Shown here piece after piece: positions 20,990-29,851 of a stretch of 64,000 nt of DNA (its first letter is position 1; each line of letters begins with the position of its first letter). This stretch comes from Streptomyces sp. NBC_00078 (GTDB lineage Bacteria > Actinomycetota > Actinomycetes > Streptomycetales > Streptomycetaceae). The stretch lies in the NCBI RefSeq assembly GCF_026343335.1, contig NZ_JAPELX010000001.1, positions 744,001 to 808,000 on the forward strand, given 5' to 3'. The translations under genes and the position numbers were made by a program. The notes under the pieces are model-generated. The model was not told where the DNA came from. It ran no database searches and saw only the letters and a list, made by a program, of their open reading frames with translations.

Positions 20990-21011
20990 GCATTTGGTAT
21001 CGGAAAACAGA

Positions 21012-21044
21012 AATGCCGGAACGGAAAACATCCGTTCCGGCATT
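21012..21044. terminator. Second, bidirectional terminator hairpin
   Basis: Perfect 14-bp stem AATGCCGGAACGGA (21012-21025) with its complement (21031-21044), 5-nt AAACA loop. It lies between the rightward small secreted gene and the leftward one ending at 21149 and could stop transcription from both sides. Confidence 0.75.
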
Positions 21045-21148
21045 CACCGACCGCGTCTCAATGTCCTGCCATCGACGCGCTGCAGCCCGGGCGCGCACCC
21101 TGACGGGCCTGCTGCGCGACCGGGCTGCCTACAGCGCTCCGGGCTTCG

Positions 21149-21391
21149 CTACTTGGCGGTGGCGAACGACGGCAGGAACGCGCCGAGATCGAACTCCGGC
21201 AGAACGTACTTGGGCCCCTCCTCCGACATGTCCTTCTTGGTGTCGGCCTGCGGGGTGGAGTACACCGGGAACGTCATCACGGTGCCCTGACGCGGGCCGT
21301 CGGAGTCGTCGGCGAAGCCGACGCCAACACCGAGGACGGAGAGACCCGCAACTGCGGCAGCCACGACGGCAGCGCGCTGGAACGTGCGCAT
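21149..21391 (-). CDS. Small secreted protein, unknown function
   Basis: An 80-residue protein with a signal peptide (MRTFQRAAVVAAAVAGLSVLG, cleavage near GFADD) and a short mature part rich in Pro, Lys and acidic residues ending FDLGAFLPSFATAK. No cysteine and no known domain. The ATG at 21391 has AGAAAGGG upstream; a GTG 18 bp earlier overlaps that site and is unlikely. It is convergent with the other small secreted gene across two hairpins. Confidence 0.8.
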   Translation of the reverse strand: MRTFQRAAVVAAAVAGLSVLGVGVGFADDSDGPRQGTVMTFPVYSTPQADTKKDMSEEGPKYVLPEFDLGAFLPSFATAK

Positions 21392-21643
21392 GGTTTGACC
21401 CTTTCTCACCGGGCACGAAGCCCTGGACAGCTACTTGGCGTGAGGTTATACATGCAGCGAGTAGTAATTTGGGATCTTGGGCCTGTCGTTACGCCATGTC
21501 GGCCCATAATCGGGCGGCGCACCGGCGCGGCCCGGCCCGGGCTCCATCACGCCGAGGCACGCAAAAGAGGAGGGAGTCACGGCCCGTCCCGCCGGCCGCA
21601 CTCACCTCCTCGGATTCGCAGTGGTCACACAGCGACGCCGCTT

Positions 21644-21796
21644 CTATGTCGGCGGCGACTGCGTCTCGTCGCTCGCACTCTCACGGTCGGCCTCACGTGA
21701 CGCCGGAGCGACCTCACCCTCCTTCTTCAGGGCGAGTTCCCTGGCCGTCCTCTCCGAGTGCAGCCTCATCTCCGCCTCTGTCCGCAGATCGAACAC
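21644..21796 (-). CDS. 50-aa small charged protein
   Basis: A short gene starting GTG at 21796 with AAGGAGG 5 bp upstream (plus-strand GCCTCCTT at 21801-21808). The product begins VFDLRTEAEMRLHSERTAR and is strongly charged and helical, ending in a Ser/Asp/Glu-rich tail. Small proteins of this form recur in Streptomyces and have no known function. Upstream on the same strand TTGACT (21866-21871 complement) and TAGGGT give promoter-like boxes 19 bp apart. Confidence 0.65.
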   Translation of the reverse strand: MFDLRTEAEMRLHSERTARELALKKEGEVAPASREADRESASDETQSPPT

Positions 21797-21997
21797 CGTT
21801 GCCTCCTTGACTGTCGCGAACTTCCCTTTACCTGCACATTACCCTACCGTCGAGAGTAAAGCCACAGTCAAATGGCCGTCGTACGCAGGCAGTTGAGGCG
21901 CCGGACGAGGTGCTACTCCGGCGGCGTCGGGGTGTCGCGCGTACGGTGCATGGCCTGGACGTCGAGCTCCAGCTGGACCGTGGGTCCGACCACCGCG

Positions 21998-22120
21998 ATG
22001 CCGCGCCCCGCCGTCCTGGAGGCCCTGTGCCTCCACGGCGGCAACAAGGCCTGCGCGGCGGCGACCCTGGGCATCGCCCGCGCCACGCTGTACCGGATGC
22101 CGCGGAGCTATCGCATCTGA
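21998..22120 (+). pseudogene. Remnant of Fis-type HTH of a sigma-54-like activator
   Basis: The last 40 codons of this frame, PAVLEALCLHGGNKACAAATLGIARATLYRMPRSYRI, match the C-terminal HTH_8 helix-turn-helix of GAF/Fis-type activators. Nothing upstream in any frame resembles the GAF or central domain, so this is a stranded 3' fragment. The rest of the 640-bp gap (21797-22434) holds no gene I can support, only three CGTATCC copies at 22201-22221. Confidence 0.6.
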
Positions 22121-22434
22121 AGCGGAAGATCCATCGCGGCACCGAGCCTGCGCCGCGCCGGCCCCGGACGGGCGTCAGGGGACGCCCCGTTCGGCGAGCA
22201 CGTATCCCGTATCCCGTATCCCGCAGATGAACCCGACGCCACCGCCGTGATGCCCAGCAGCCACTAACCCGTCGAACCCTCGGCTCGACTCCGCCACGCG
22301 CACCGTCACCGTTCCGACCTGCCCCCTTGCACCGGGAAGGACGGTGGGCACCGCGGCGCGATGCACGTCGCCCCTGCGATCGGGCTACACCCCGGCTCGG
22401 GGGCCGCCTGTTCCGGTCATGGGCCGGTCGCCGG

Positions 22435-23913
22435 TCAGTCCACGGGCCATGTGTGCGCGGGCGCGTTCAGGTGCATGTAGTCCATGTACGTCGTGGTCAT
22501 CCGTCGCAGCGCCTCATGGCGGTCGCCGGCGCCGGTCTTCTCCAGGTGGTGGACCGTCTCCGCCTGCCACAGGGCGCCGTTGCGGGCGGTGACACAGCGC
22601 TGCTCGATGATGCCGAGCATGGGTTCGCGCCATGTGGCGTCCAGGCCTGCCAGTTCGAGGCCCCGGTGGGCCAGGGGCAGCAGACGCCGCAACACCAGCT
22701 CCGTGACCGGCACTTCGCCGCTGCCGGGCCAGTACAGGCGGGCTTCGATGCCGTCGCGGGCCGCGGCGTGCAGGTTCTCCTCGGCGACCGAGAAGGACAT
22801 CCGTGACCACACCGGGCGGTCCTCGTCGACGAGGGCGCGGGTCAGGCCGTAGTAGAAGGCGCCGTTGGCGATGATGTCGGCCACGGTGGGGCCTGCGGGC
22901 AGGACGCGGTTCTCGATGCGCAGATGCGGGCCGCTGTCGGTGACGGCGTAGACGGGCCGGTTCCACCGGTAGATCGTGCCGTTGTGGAGCGTCAGTTCGC
23001 CCAGTTGCGGAACGCCGCCGCCGTCCAGCGCCTCCTGCGGGTCCTCTTCGTCACACAGGGGCAAAAGCGCCGGGAAGTAGCGGACGTTCTCCTCGAAGAG
23101 GTCGAAGACGCTGGTGATCCACCGCTCCCCGAACCACACCCGGGGCCGTACTCCCTGAGCCTTGATCTCCTGGGGCCGGGTGTCGGTGGCCTGCTCGAAC
23201 AGGGGGATACGGGTCTCGCGCCACAGCTCCCTGCCGAAAAGGAAGGGCGAGTTGGCCGCCAGGGCGATCTGCACACCCGCGACGGCCTGCGCCGCGTTCC
23301 AGTAGTCCGCGAACTCCTTGGGGGCGACCTGCAGATGGAACTGGGTGCTCGTGCAGGCGGCCTCCGGGGTGATGGCGTCGGCGTACATCGACAGCCGCTC
23401 CACGCCGTCCACCCGGATCCGCAGGTCCTCGCCCCGTGCCGCGAAGATCTGCTCGTTGAGCAGTCGATAGCGCGGATCGCCGGACAGGGCGGACTCGCCC
23501 ACGTGCGACTCCCCCAGGGTCGGCAGAATCCCGATCATGATCAGGTGTGCGCCCACGGCAGCGGCGCGTTCCTCGGCGTGGTTGAGGGCGTCGCGGATCG
23601 CCTGCTCCCAGGAGCCGGGGCCGCCCGCCGTGAGCTGCCGGGGCGGGAGGTTGATCTCCAGGTTGAAGCGGCCCAGCTCGCTCGACCAGGCGGGGTCGGC
23701 GATCGCCTGCAGCACATCGGTGTTCCGCATCGCGGGCAGCCCGTCACCGTCCACCAGGTTGAGCTCGATCTCCAGCCCGACCTGGGGGCGCTCACTCTCG
23801 AAGCCCGACTCGCGCAGCATCTGCGCGAGCACGTCGAGGCAGGTGTGCATCTTCTCCCGGTACTGACGGCGGTCCTCCCGCGTGAAGACCAGGGCCGGTA
23901 CGTCTCGTCCCAT
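22435..23913 (-). CDS. Glutamate-cysteine ligase family (GCS2) enzyme
   Basis: A 492-residue ATP-dependent carboxylate-amine ligase. Family features are VGLEIELNLVDGDG near residue 47, the metal-binding FNLEINLPPR, TSTQFHLQVAPKEF, and RIENRVLPAGPTVADIIANGAFYYGL. The family includes EgtA-type gamma-glutamylcysteine ligases and related enzymes of unknown substrate; this one is slightly longer than EgtA and has no egt neighbours. ATG at 23913 with GGAGGGC upstream. Shared upstream region with a divergent cupin gene. Confidence 0.88.
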   Translation of the reverse strand: MGRDVPALVFTREDRRQYREKMHTCLDVLAQMLRESGFESERPQVGLEIELNLVDGDGLPAMRNTDVLQAIADPAWSSELGRFNLEINLPPRQLTAGGPGSWEQAIRDALNHAEERAAAVGAHLIMIGILPTLGESHVGESALSGDPRYRLLNEQIFAARGEDLRIRVDGVERLSMYADAITPEAACTSTQFHLQVAPKEFADYWNAAQAVAGVQIALAANSPFLFGRELWRETRIPLFEQATDTRPQEIKAQGVRPRVWFGERWITSVFDLFEENVRYFPALLPLCDEEDPQEALDGGGVPQLGELTLHNGTIYRWNRPVYAVTDSGPHLRIENRVLPAGPTVADIIANGAFYYGLTRALVDEDRPVWSRMSFSVAEENLHAAARDGIEARLYWPGSGEVPVTELVLRRLLPLAHRGLELAGLDATWREPMLGIIEQRCVTARNGALWQAETVHHLEKTGAGDRHEALRRMTTTYMDYMHLNAPAHTWPVD

Positions 23914-24085
23914 CGGGCCCTCCGGAGTCCCCTCGGCGGATACCTCCCGTCCAAGCGTCCCACCTCGAACCCTTCCGGCACACCCGGCGACGCGGCGGTC
24001 ACGGAACGCGCTCACGGGTACGACAGAGGGTGAATGGCGCGGCAACTGTGCTGAACTCGGTCGACACCACGAGGGGACAGGCCCG

Positions 24086-24427
24086 ATGAGCAGACCGCAG
24101 TCCGAGTTCCACCGTCCCGAAGCCCCCTGGCGCCGGCCGCCCGGGTCGCCCGACGGCGTCTGGGAACAGGTGCTGGCGGAGGATCCGGACAGCGAGGACG
24201 CGACCGTGCTCCAGCGGTACGAGCCGGAGACGGACACCAGCGCGCAAGGGCCCGTCCGTCACGACTTCTTCGAGGAGGTGTACGTCGTCGAGGGTTCCCT
24301 GACCGACCTGCGCCTGGGCGAGACGTTCACCGCGGGGATGTACGCCTACCGGCATCCGGGAATGGAGCACGGTCCGTGGACGAGCACGGAGGGCGTACTG
24401 ATGCTCGTCAGGCGAGGGCGCCCCTGA
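24086..24427 (+). CDS. Small cupin protein (ChrR-like)
   Basis: A 113-residue single cupin. The two motifs are in HDFFEEVYVVEGSLTDLRLG and GMYAYRHPGMEHGPWTS, with His and Glu residues at metal-ligand positions. Such short cupins act as anti-sigma-type sensors or small-molecule dioxygenases; neither is shown here. GAGGGGAC lies before the ATG. It is divergent from the GCS2 gene and sits just ahead of the LacI operator. Confidence 0.82.
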   Translation: MSRPQSEFHRPEAPWRRPPGSPDGVWEQVLAEDPDSEDATVLQRYEPETDTSAQGPVRHDFFEEVYVVEGSLTDLRLGETFTAGMYAYRHPGMEHGPWTSTEGVLMLVRRGRP

Positions 24428-24456
24428 CGGCGGCGAGCACGGTACGCCGATGGCGG

Positions 24457-24472
24457 TTGAAAAACGTTCCAG
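24457..24472 (+). promoter_or_regulatory. LacI operator, own promoter
   Basis: TTGAAAAACGTTCCAG, centred on AACGTT at 24463-24468, lies upstream of the LacI gene. It shares TGAAAAACGTT with the site at 29643 and suggests autoregulation. Confidence 0.65.
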
Positions 24473-24547
24473 AGGCCGCCGGGGGTAGACTTGCGTCGCC
24501 TGTCCAGACCACGTCGCGCCTGGCCGCACGGCTGTCACAGCGAGGGG

Positions 24548-25567
24548 GTGGACGCCATTCCGGTTCGCCCCGCCCGCATCCAGGACGTCGCAGCCGCCGC
24601 CGGGGTCTCGGTGTCCACGGTGTCGAACGTGCTGAACCGCCCGGAGCGAGTCAACGCCCGCACCGCCGAGCGGGTCCGCGACGCGGTGGCGGCACTCGAC
24701 TACGTCCCGCATCCGGGCGCCGCCGGACTGCGCACGGGACACACCTCCTCCATCGGCCTGGTCCTGCCCGACGTGACCAACTCCTTCTACGCGCGCATCG
24801 CCCGCGGGGCCGCCGACGCGGCGTACGACCACGGCTATGCGCTGGTGCTCTGCCACAGCGGGGACCAACCGGAGCGTGAGCAGGGCTACTTCAGCATGCT
24901 GGTCGAACAGCGGTCCGTCGGCGTCGTGGTCGTCCCGCTCAGCGCCGACCCCACCCGGCTGTCACGGCTGCGCGAGCGGGGCATCCCGCTGGTTCTGGCG
25001 GACCGTGCGATACCGGCCCAGGACGGCTGTTCCGTCTCCGTCGACGACATCGCCGGCGGCCGTGCCGCCGTGCAGCACCTCCTGGACTGCGGGGCGCGCG
25101 ACATCCTGGTGGTGAACGGGGAGCGCGCGATACGGCAGTGCGCGGACCGGTACCAGGGCGCCCGGCAGGCCGTGCGCAGCCGACGTGAGGCGCGGCTGGG
25201 GCAGGTGGTCGCCGAGGAGATGACGGTGGCGTACGGCACGGACATCGCCCGTGAACTCGGCGATCTGCCCGACGGGGTGTTCTGCACCAACGACTTCCTC
25301 GCCGCCGGGCTGTGCCGCGGGCTGGCCGAGCGGGGCGTGAAGGTTCCCGAGGACGTACAGGTGGTCGGGTACGGCGACCTCGACATCGCGAGTTTCGTGG
25401 GGACGACCCTGACGACGGTCCGGCAGCCCGTCGAGGATCTCGGCAGGGCGGCCGTGGAGATGCTGCTCGACGAGGTGGAGGCCCGCGCCGAACACACCCA
25501 TGAGGCAAGGGTGTTCGCGCCCGGCCTGGTCCTGCGGGACTCCACCCTGTCACTTTCCGCCGACTGA
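24548..25567 (+). CDS. LacI family transcriptional repressor
   Basis: About 339 residues. The HTH and hinge read IQDVAAAAGVSVSTVSNVLNRPERVNARTAERVRDAVAALDYVP near the N-terminus, followed by a periplasmic-binding-protein-like effector domain (SIGLVLPDVTNSFYARIARGA, GVFCTNDFLAAGLCRGL, VVGYGDLDIASFVGTTLTTVRQP). GTG 24548 gives the standard family length, but GAGGGG directly abuts it; a TTG at 24491 with GGGGG upstream is an alternative start. Operators of the same sequence before this gene and before the divergent hydrolase/MFS promoters indicate it controls the whole 25.5-35 kb island. Confidence 0.93.
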   Translation: MDAIPVRPARIQDVAAAAGVSVSTVSNVLNRPERVNARTAERVRDAVAALDYVPHPGAAGLRTGHTSSIGLVLPDVTNSFYARIARGAADAAYDHGYALVLCHSGDQPEREQGYFSMLVEQRSVGVVVVPLSADPTRLSRLRERGIPLVLADRAIPAQDGCSVSVDDIAGGRAAVQHLLDCGARDILVVNGERAIRQCADRYQGARQAVRSRREARLGQVVAEEMTVAYGTDIARELGDLPDGVFCTNDFLAAGLCRGLAERGVKVPEDVQVVGYGDLDIASFVGTTLTTVRQPVEDLGRAAVEMLLDEVEARAEHTHEARVFAPGLVLRDSTLSLSAD

Positions 25568-28500
25568 GCCCCGGCTGCGCAGCGTCACCGGTCCCAGCAG
25601 GCCCGAGGTGAGCTGGGACGGGAACGCCCAGGCGGTCGGAGTTGCTGCGGCGAGATACGGGGCCAGCGTGTTGTGGACGGTCACGTCGATCCTTACGGTG
25701 CGCCCGGCGGCCCCTCGCAGCGCGAAACGGTAGGGAGCGCAGAACGCCTCGCCGACGGGTTCGCCGTCGACACGGACCGCGACACTGCCACGCACCCGTC
25801 CCAGATCGAGTTCCGGGTCCGGCCCGGCAGGCACGTCCACGTCGCGCGAGTACATGACTCCGCCGCTCCAGCTGCCCAGTCCCAGCGCCCCCCACTCCCC
25901 CAGCTCGATCGGCGCCGGCACGGTATGGACACGCACCGGCCCGCGCCAGGCCGAGCCGCCCCGCATCAGAGCCGTGGGCGCGGTGACGACCTCGAACTCC
26001 GTTGCCTCCCGGAGAGGTTGAGGTAGCGTCAGTGTCTCTCCGACGAGCGATAGTTCGGCTTCGTCTGCGACTTTGACCCGCGCGGGCAGCTCCAGCGGGA
26101 GATCGAGCGCGACGGTGCCCGAAGGCGCGGTGAAGCTGAAACGCTGGGCGCGCTCGCGGACGTCGTCGGTGGACCGCAGCGGCAGTACGGGGGTGCCGAG
26201 CACGGGTGCGCCGGTGAGCCATTCGGTGTCCGGCAGCGGGTGCGGCCTTACCGCGGCATGGCAGTGCTGCAACTCCCCCCACCTGCCCTCGTGTTCGACG
26301 GTGCGTCCACGCCACGCGCCCGTCTCGGCCTGCCAGCCGGCTCCGCTGACCAGCGCGGTCGCCGCGGACCCCGAGCGGGCCACGAAGTCGACGAACACCG
26401 CGTCCCGTTCGCGGGCGCTGTCGGCCACGACGTCGAGCACGTGATCACCCGCCCCGAGGGGCAGTTCATGGCGGAAGAACATCGGCACCGCGCCCCAGTC
26501 GGACTCGTAGTACTCCACCTTCTCCTGCCTCGCCACGACGGCACCGTCGAGCAGCACCGTGACCCCCACGGCGGCACCCACCACGAGCACGGCTCGCGCA
26601 CCGTCGTCCGCAGCGCGCAGGCGTCCGCGGTAGGTGACCCCGCCGTCAGGTCGTACACCCTCGGGCAGACACATGAACCGGGGACGCCGTGCGAACCCGT
26701 CCGGGCGCGACAGACAGAAGTAACTGCCCAGTGGGGCATGCGCTTTGGCCGAGATCAGCGACGGGCGGTCCTCGGCGTCGGACAGCTCGTACTCCAGGAC
26801 GTTGCGGCGCTGTTCCACCTGCACGCGGGCGGACGCCAGATACCCGCTGCCCGATTCCTGCCGCTCGCCGTTCCACCACACGCGCTTGGCCGCCGCCGCG
26901 CCCACATGCAGATCGGCCGGCCCCCGGTGGCCCGTCTCGACGATCGTCCGGACGCGCGCGACGGTGTGCGGACCCGGCACCGGGACACGCACGAACTCCT
27001 CCGTCACGAGCCCCTTGTTGCCCAGCAGGCCGTCCGGATCGAGGATGCCGCGGCTCGACGAGAACAGCGCCACGGCCCAGCTCTCGTCCCAGGGCACCAG
27101 CGGCAGCTCTCCGGCCAGCACCCGTGCGACGGACGCGGGGTCCAGCGCTTCGGGGGCCTTCGCGGCGTGCATCGGGGGCAGAACGCGCGCCCGGTTGCCG
27201 TACGTCGCCCGAATCTCCTCCCAGGGCGCGTCAGTCGCATCGGACTCGGTCCACCGCACGGTCCAGATCTGCGGCACGTCGACGGACGACGCGGCGGGCA
27301 GCGCAAGGTCGCCCCAGGTGTTGTCCATGGTGGCCACCAGGCGGCCTTCCCAGCCGTTCGACACGTCGACGGTCCGGGCCGGGCGGGGTGCCGGCGTGGG
27401 CGTCGGTGCCGTCGGGGTGCCCTCGCGCCATACGGCCAGTACGGCTGGGGCGCCTTCCAGTTGCACCTCGATGGTCGAGACGCCTGCGCAGACGGTGACG
27501 CGCGCGGGGCGCCGGGTGCCGGTCGCCGGGTTCCACACCTCGGCCTCGGCGACGGGGGCGGGCACGGTGACGGACCTGGTGGGGGCGTAGCGGGCCGGGT
27601 CGATGTCATGGTTGCCCCTGGGGGGATGCGTACGGGCGTCCGGGAAGGCCCCGGTCACCAGGGCGATCGCCGTCTCGCCGTTCCTCCTGACGAGGAGCGG
27701 GACGTCACCCGTCGCGTTTCCGGCGGTGCCGGCCACGGCTGCCGCCGCGGCCTCGGCGCCGCTCGCGCGCTCCAGCCTCCGGTGCGCGCTCAGCGCCGCT
27801 ACGACGGTGTCGTCACCGGCGAGGCCGGCCGCGGCCTCGGGCGGACGGCCCAGGGCCACCACCCGGCCGCCGGCGTCGAGCAGTTCGGTGAGCCGTCGCG
27901 CCGTATCCTCCTCCAGGACGCTCACGGAGGGCAGCAGTACCGCGGTGTAGGCCAGGCCTTCGGCGCGCGGGTCCCCGATGCGCAGGGCGCCGTCGGCGGC
28001 TACGGCCCGCTGCACCGAGGAGTCGTCGATGACATCGAAGGAGACGCGGTGCCGGTCCAGGGCCCCGACGCGGGGCCGCAGCCAGTTGTTGGTGCCGCAC
28101 AGGTCCAGGTAGTGCTCCTGCGTCTCGTCCACGCCGGCGTGCCCCTCGCCGAGGCGTCCGTCGCCGAAGTGCTTGATGGGCGCGTCCAACGGGATGAGGG
28201 CCTGCATGGTGGCGGTGGGGTGCAGGACGGCCACGTCGGCGCTGTAGGTGCCCCAGGACATGAGGGAGCAGATCCGGGCGACGGCCCGCGAGAACGCGGG
28301 GTACTGCTGCCAGTAGGGCTGGCGCCAGTCGGTGGACGGCGGCGCCCACTCGAACCAGCCGCCCGCGGTGCCGAAGTAACTGGCGTGCGGGTTGTACAGG
28401 TTGGCGCCGCTGCGCAGGAACGGCAGGAGCCAGTCGTAGGTGTCCTCCAGGGTGCCGCCCCAGCCGGAGGAGTGGAACGCCTCGATCCAGACGCGCTCGT

Positions 28501-29599
28501 GCCCGTAGAGGTGCGCCATGGAGGAGTGGACCTTGGAATCTCCGTGGTGGTCGCTGCCCGCGGCGCCGTACCAGCGGTGCGTGCGGAAGTAGTCCGTGTA
28601 GATCTGTGTGGACTGGGCGGGGTGGCCGGAGCGCGCGGGGTGGCTCTGGTCGCAGCCGATGAGCATGCCGCGTTCGTCGTGCCAGGCGGCGAGGGGTTTG
28701 AACAGGGCCTCTTCGGTGAGTTCGGCGCGGACCGCGTAGTAGTCGGCGCGGATCTTCGCCGCCCCCGCCTGCTCTTCGCGGAGGGCTGCCGTCTCCTCGA
28801 AGAGGACCGGCAGGTGGTCGAGCAGGTCGTAGCCGCGGCGGGCGCGAAACTCCCCCAGGAAGCGGCGGCTGAAGGAGTTGGTGCCGGGCAGTTCGTCCTG
28901 GAAGCTGCCCGCGACGACATTGCCCAGGTACTCGGGGACCCGGCGGTCGAACTCGTGGTGGACGGCGTCCATCAGCAGGCCGACGGCCGACGGGTCCAGG
29001 TAGTCGAAGGCCGTGGGGACGGCGGTGACGAGCTGGATCTCACTGCCCTCCGCGGCGGCGATCCGCTGAGTACGGCTGCCGGCACCGGGGTCGGTGCCGG
29101 TGTACGCGCCGGGGTCGGTGCCGGGATCGGTGTCGGGCAGGCGGCGGCCGTCCGTGGTGTACGCGCCCACCAGGGTCTCCGAACTCCGCAGCGCGACGGC
29201 GCCCTTGGCGACCGTCGCGCGGCAGGTGCGCAGGGCGAGGCCTGCCGCCTCGGGCCGCCGACGCGTGACGCCGCCCTGGACGTTGGCGCCCGAGAACCCG
29301 ATCTGGTCGTAGAACCACAGGCGTGTGCCCAGCTCACGGCCGACCCTGCAGGCGTCGGTGAAGCGTTCCCACCACTCCTCGCCGAACCACGCCGGTTCGT
29401 CGGCCCGGGCGCCGAAACCCGGCCCGGCCGGTGCCAGGTTGATCACCACGAGATTGTGGACGCCGCCGTCGGCGAACCTGCGCATCTGCCAGGTGAGACG
29501 CTCGCGGGTGACCTTCGCACCCGACCACCACCACAGCGGCGTGGGGCCGAAGTCCCGGGGCGGATCCTCGAACAGCTGCTGCAGGGACGGCGAGATCAC
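25550..29599 (-). CDS. Large glycoside hydrolase, GH106-like (alpha-L-rhamnosidase type)
   Basis: A 1349-residue protein without a signal peptide, so probably cytoplasmic. The N-terminus has FGPTPLWWWSGAKVTRERL and later LWFYDQIGFSGANVQGGV, matching the TIM-barrel entry of GH106-type alpha-L-rhamnosidases and related hydrolases. A flavodoxin-like/glutamine-amidotransferase-like segment (YTAVLLPSVSVLEEDTARRL) is followed by several beta-sandwich domains in the last 500 residues. The start is GTG 29599 with GGAAGGACC upstream. Length exceeds typical GH106 enzymes. Its 3' end overlaps the convergent LacI gene by 18 bp. Exact substrate linkage is inference. Confidence 0.8.
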   Translation of the reverse strand: MISPSLQQLFEDPPRDFGPTPLWWWSGAKVTRERLTWQMRRFADGGVHNLVVINLAPAGPGFGARADEPAWFGEEWWERFTDACRVGRELGTRLWFYDQIGFSGANVQGGVTRRRPEAAGLALRTCRATVAKGAVALRSSETLVGAYTTDGRRLPDTDPGTDPGAYTGTDPGAGSRTQRIAAAEGSEIQLVTAVPTAFDYLDPSAVGLLMDAVHHEFDRRVPEYLGNVVAGSFQDELPGTNSFSRRFLGEFRARRGYDLLDHLPVLFEETAALREEQAGAAKIRADYYAVRAELTEEALFKPLAAWHDERGMLIGCDQSHPARSGHPAQSTQIYTDYFRTHRWYGAAGSDHHGDSKVHSSMAHLYGHERVWIEAFHSSGWGGTLEDTYDWLLPFLRSGANLYNPHASYFGTAGGWFEWAPPSTDWRQPYWQQYPAFSRAVARICSLMSWGTYSADVAVLHPTATMQALIPLDAPIKHFGDGRLGEGHAGVDETQEHYLDLCGTNNWLRPRVGALDRHRVSFDVIDDSSVQRAVAADGALRIGDPRAEGLAYTAVLLPSVSVLEEDTARRLTELLDAGGRVVALGRPPEAAAGLAGDDTVVAALSAHRRLERASGAEAAAAAVAGTAGNATGDVPLLVRRNGETAIALVTGAFPDARTHPPRGNHDIDPARYAPTRSVTVPAPVAEAEVWNPATGTRRPARVTVCAGVSTIEVQLEGAPAVLAVWREGTPTAPTPTPAPRPARTVDVSNGWEGRLVATMDNTWGDLALPAASSVDVPQIWTVRWTESDATDAPWEEIRATYGNRARVLPPMHAAKAPEALDPASVARVLAGELPLVPWDESWAVALFSSSRGILDPDGLLGNKGLVTEEFVRVPVPGPHTVARVRTIVETGHRGPADLHVGAAAAKRVWWNGERQESGSGYLASARVQVEQRRNVLEYELSDAEDRPSLISAKAHAPLGSYFCLSRPDGFARRPRFMCLPEGVRPDGGVTYRGRLRAADDGARAVLVVGAAVGVTVLLDGAVVARQEKVEYYESDWGAVPMFFRHELPLGAGDHVLDVVADSARERDAVFVDFVARSGSAATALVSGAGWQAETGAWRGRTVEHEGRWGELQHCHAAVRPHPLPDTEWLTGAPVLGTPVLPLRSTDDVRERAQRFSFTAPSGTVALDLPLELPARVKVADEAELSLVGETLTLPQPLREATEFEVVTAPTALMRGGSAWRGPVRVHTVPAPIELGEWGALGLGSWSGGVMYSRDVDVPAGPDPELDLGRVRGSVAVRVDGEPVGEAFCAPYRFALRGAAGRTVRIDVTVHNTLAPYLAAATPTAWAFPSQLTSGLLGPVTLRSRGSVGGK

Positions 29600-29642
29600 G
29601 GCTGCGGTCCTTCCGAGTTCGGCCCGGACACCTTCACGGATC

Positions 29643-29658
29643 TGAAAAACGTTTTACA
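29643..29658 (-). promoter_or_regulatory. LacI operator before GH106-like gene
   Basis: TGAAAAACGTTTTACA is a 16-bp dyad with perfect AAAACGTTTT core (29646-29655) and TG/CA ends, 44 bp upstream of the hydrolase start. The best of three matching sites. Confidence 0.75.
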
Positions 29659-29756
29659 TGCACTTCACCGTAGACAAGCTGCGGCATCCGCGCCAGACAT
29701 ACGGCGGCGACCCCACGGACCCGGCGTTTCCCGTGGATGTGCGCAAGAGGTCTTGT

Positions 29757-29769
29757 TGTAACGTTTTTT
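29757..29769 (+). promoter_or_regulatory. LacI operator before MFS gene
   Basis: TGTAACGTTTTTT with AACGTT at 29760-29765 matches the right half and centre of the neighbouring site; it lies about 85 bp upstream of the MFS start, between the divergent transcription units. Confidence 0.6.
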
Positions 29770-29851
29770 GAACCCTATATTCACCGCAGCCCGGCCCAGA
29801 GCCGCGACGCTCCCCTCCGCTCGGCCCATCCCCAGACGACGGAGTCGCATC

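Noticed and set aside
22201..22221. Three CGTATCC copies in tandem
   Set aside because: Only 21 bp, no flanking structure or regulatory context; likely chance or slippage.
22175..22366. 63-codon minus-strand frame in the gene-poor stretch
   Set aside because: No ribosome site, no recognised motif; not supported as a gene or remnant.
26240..29761. A 1173-codon plus-strand frame opposite the GH106-like gene
   Set aside because: Antisense shadow with no recognisable domain; the minus-strand protein has clear family motifs.
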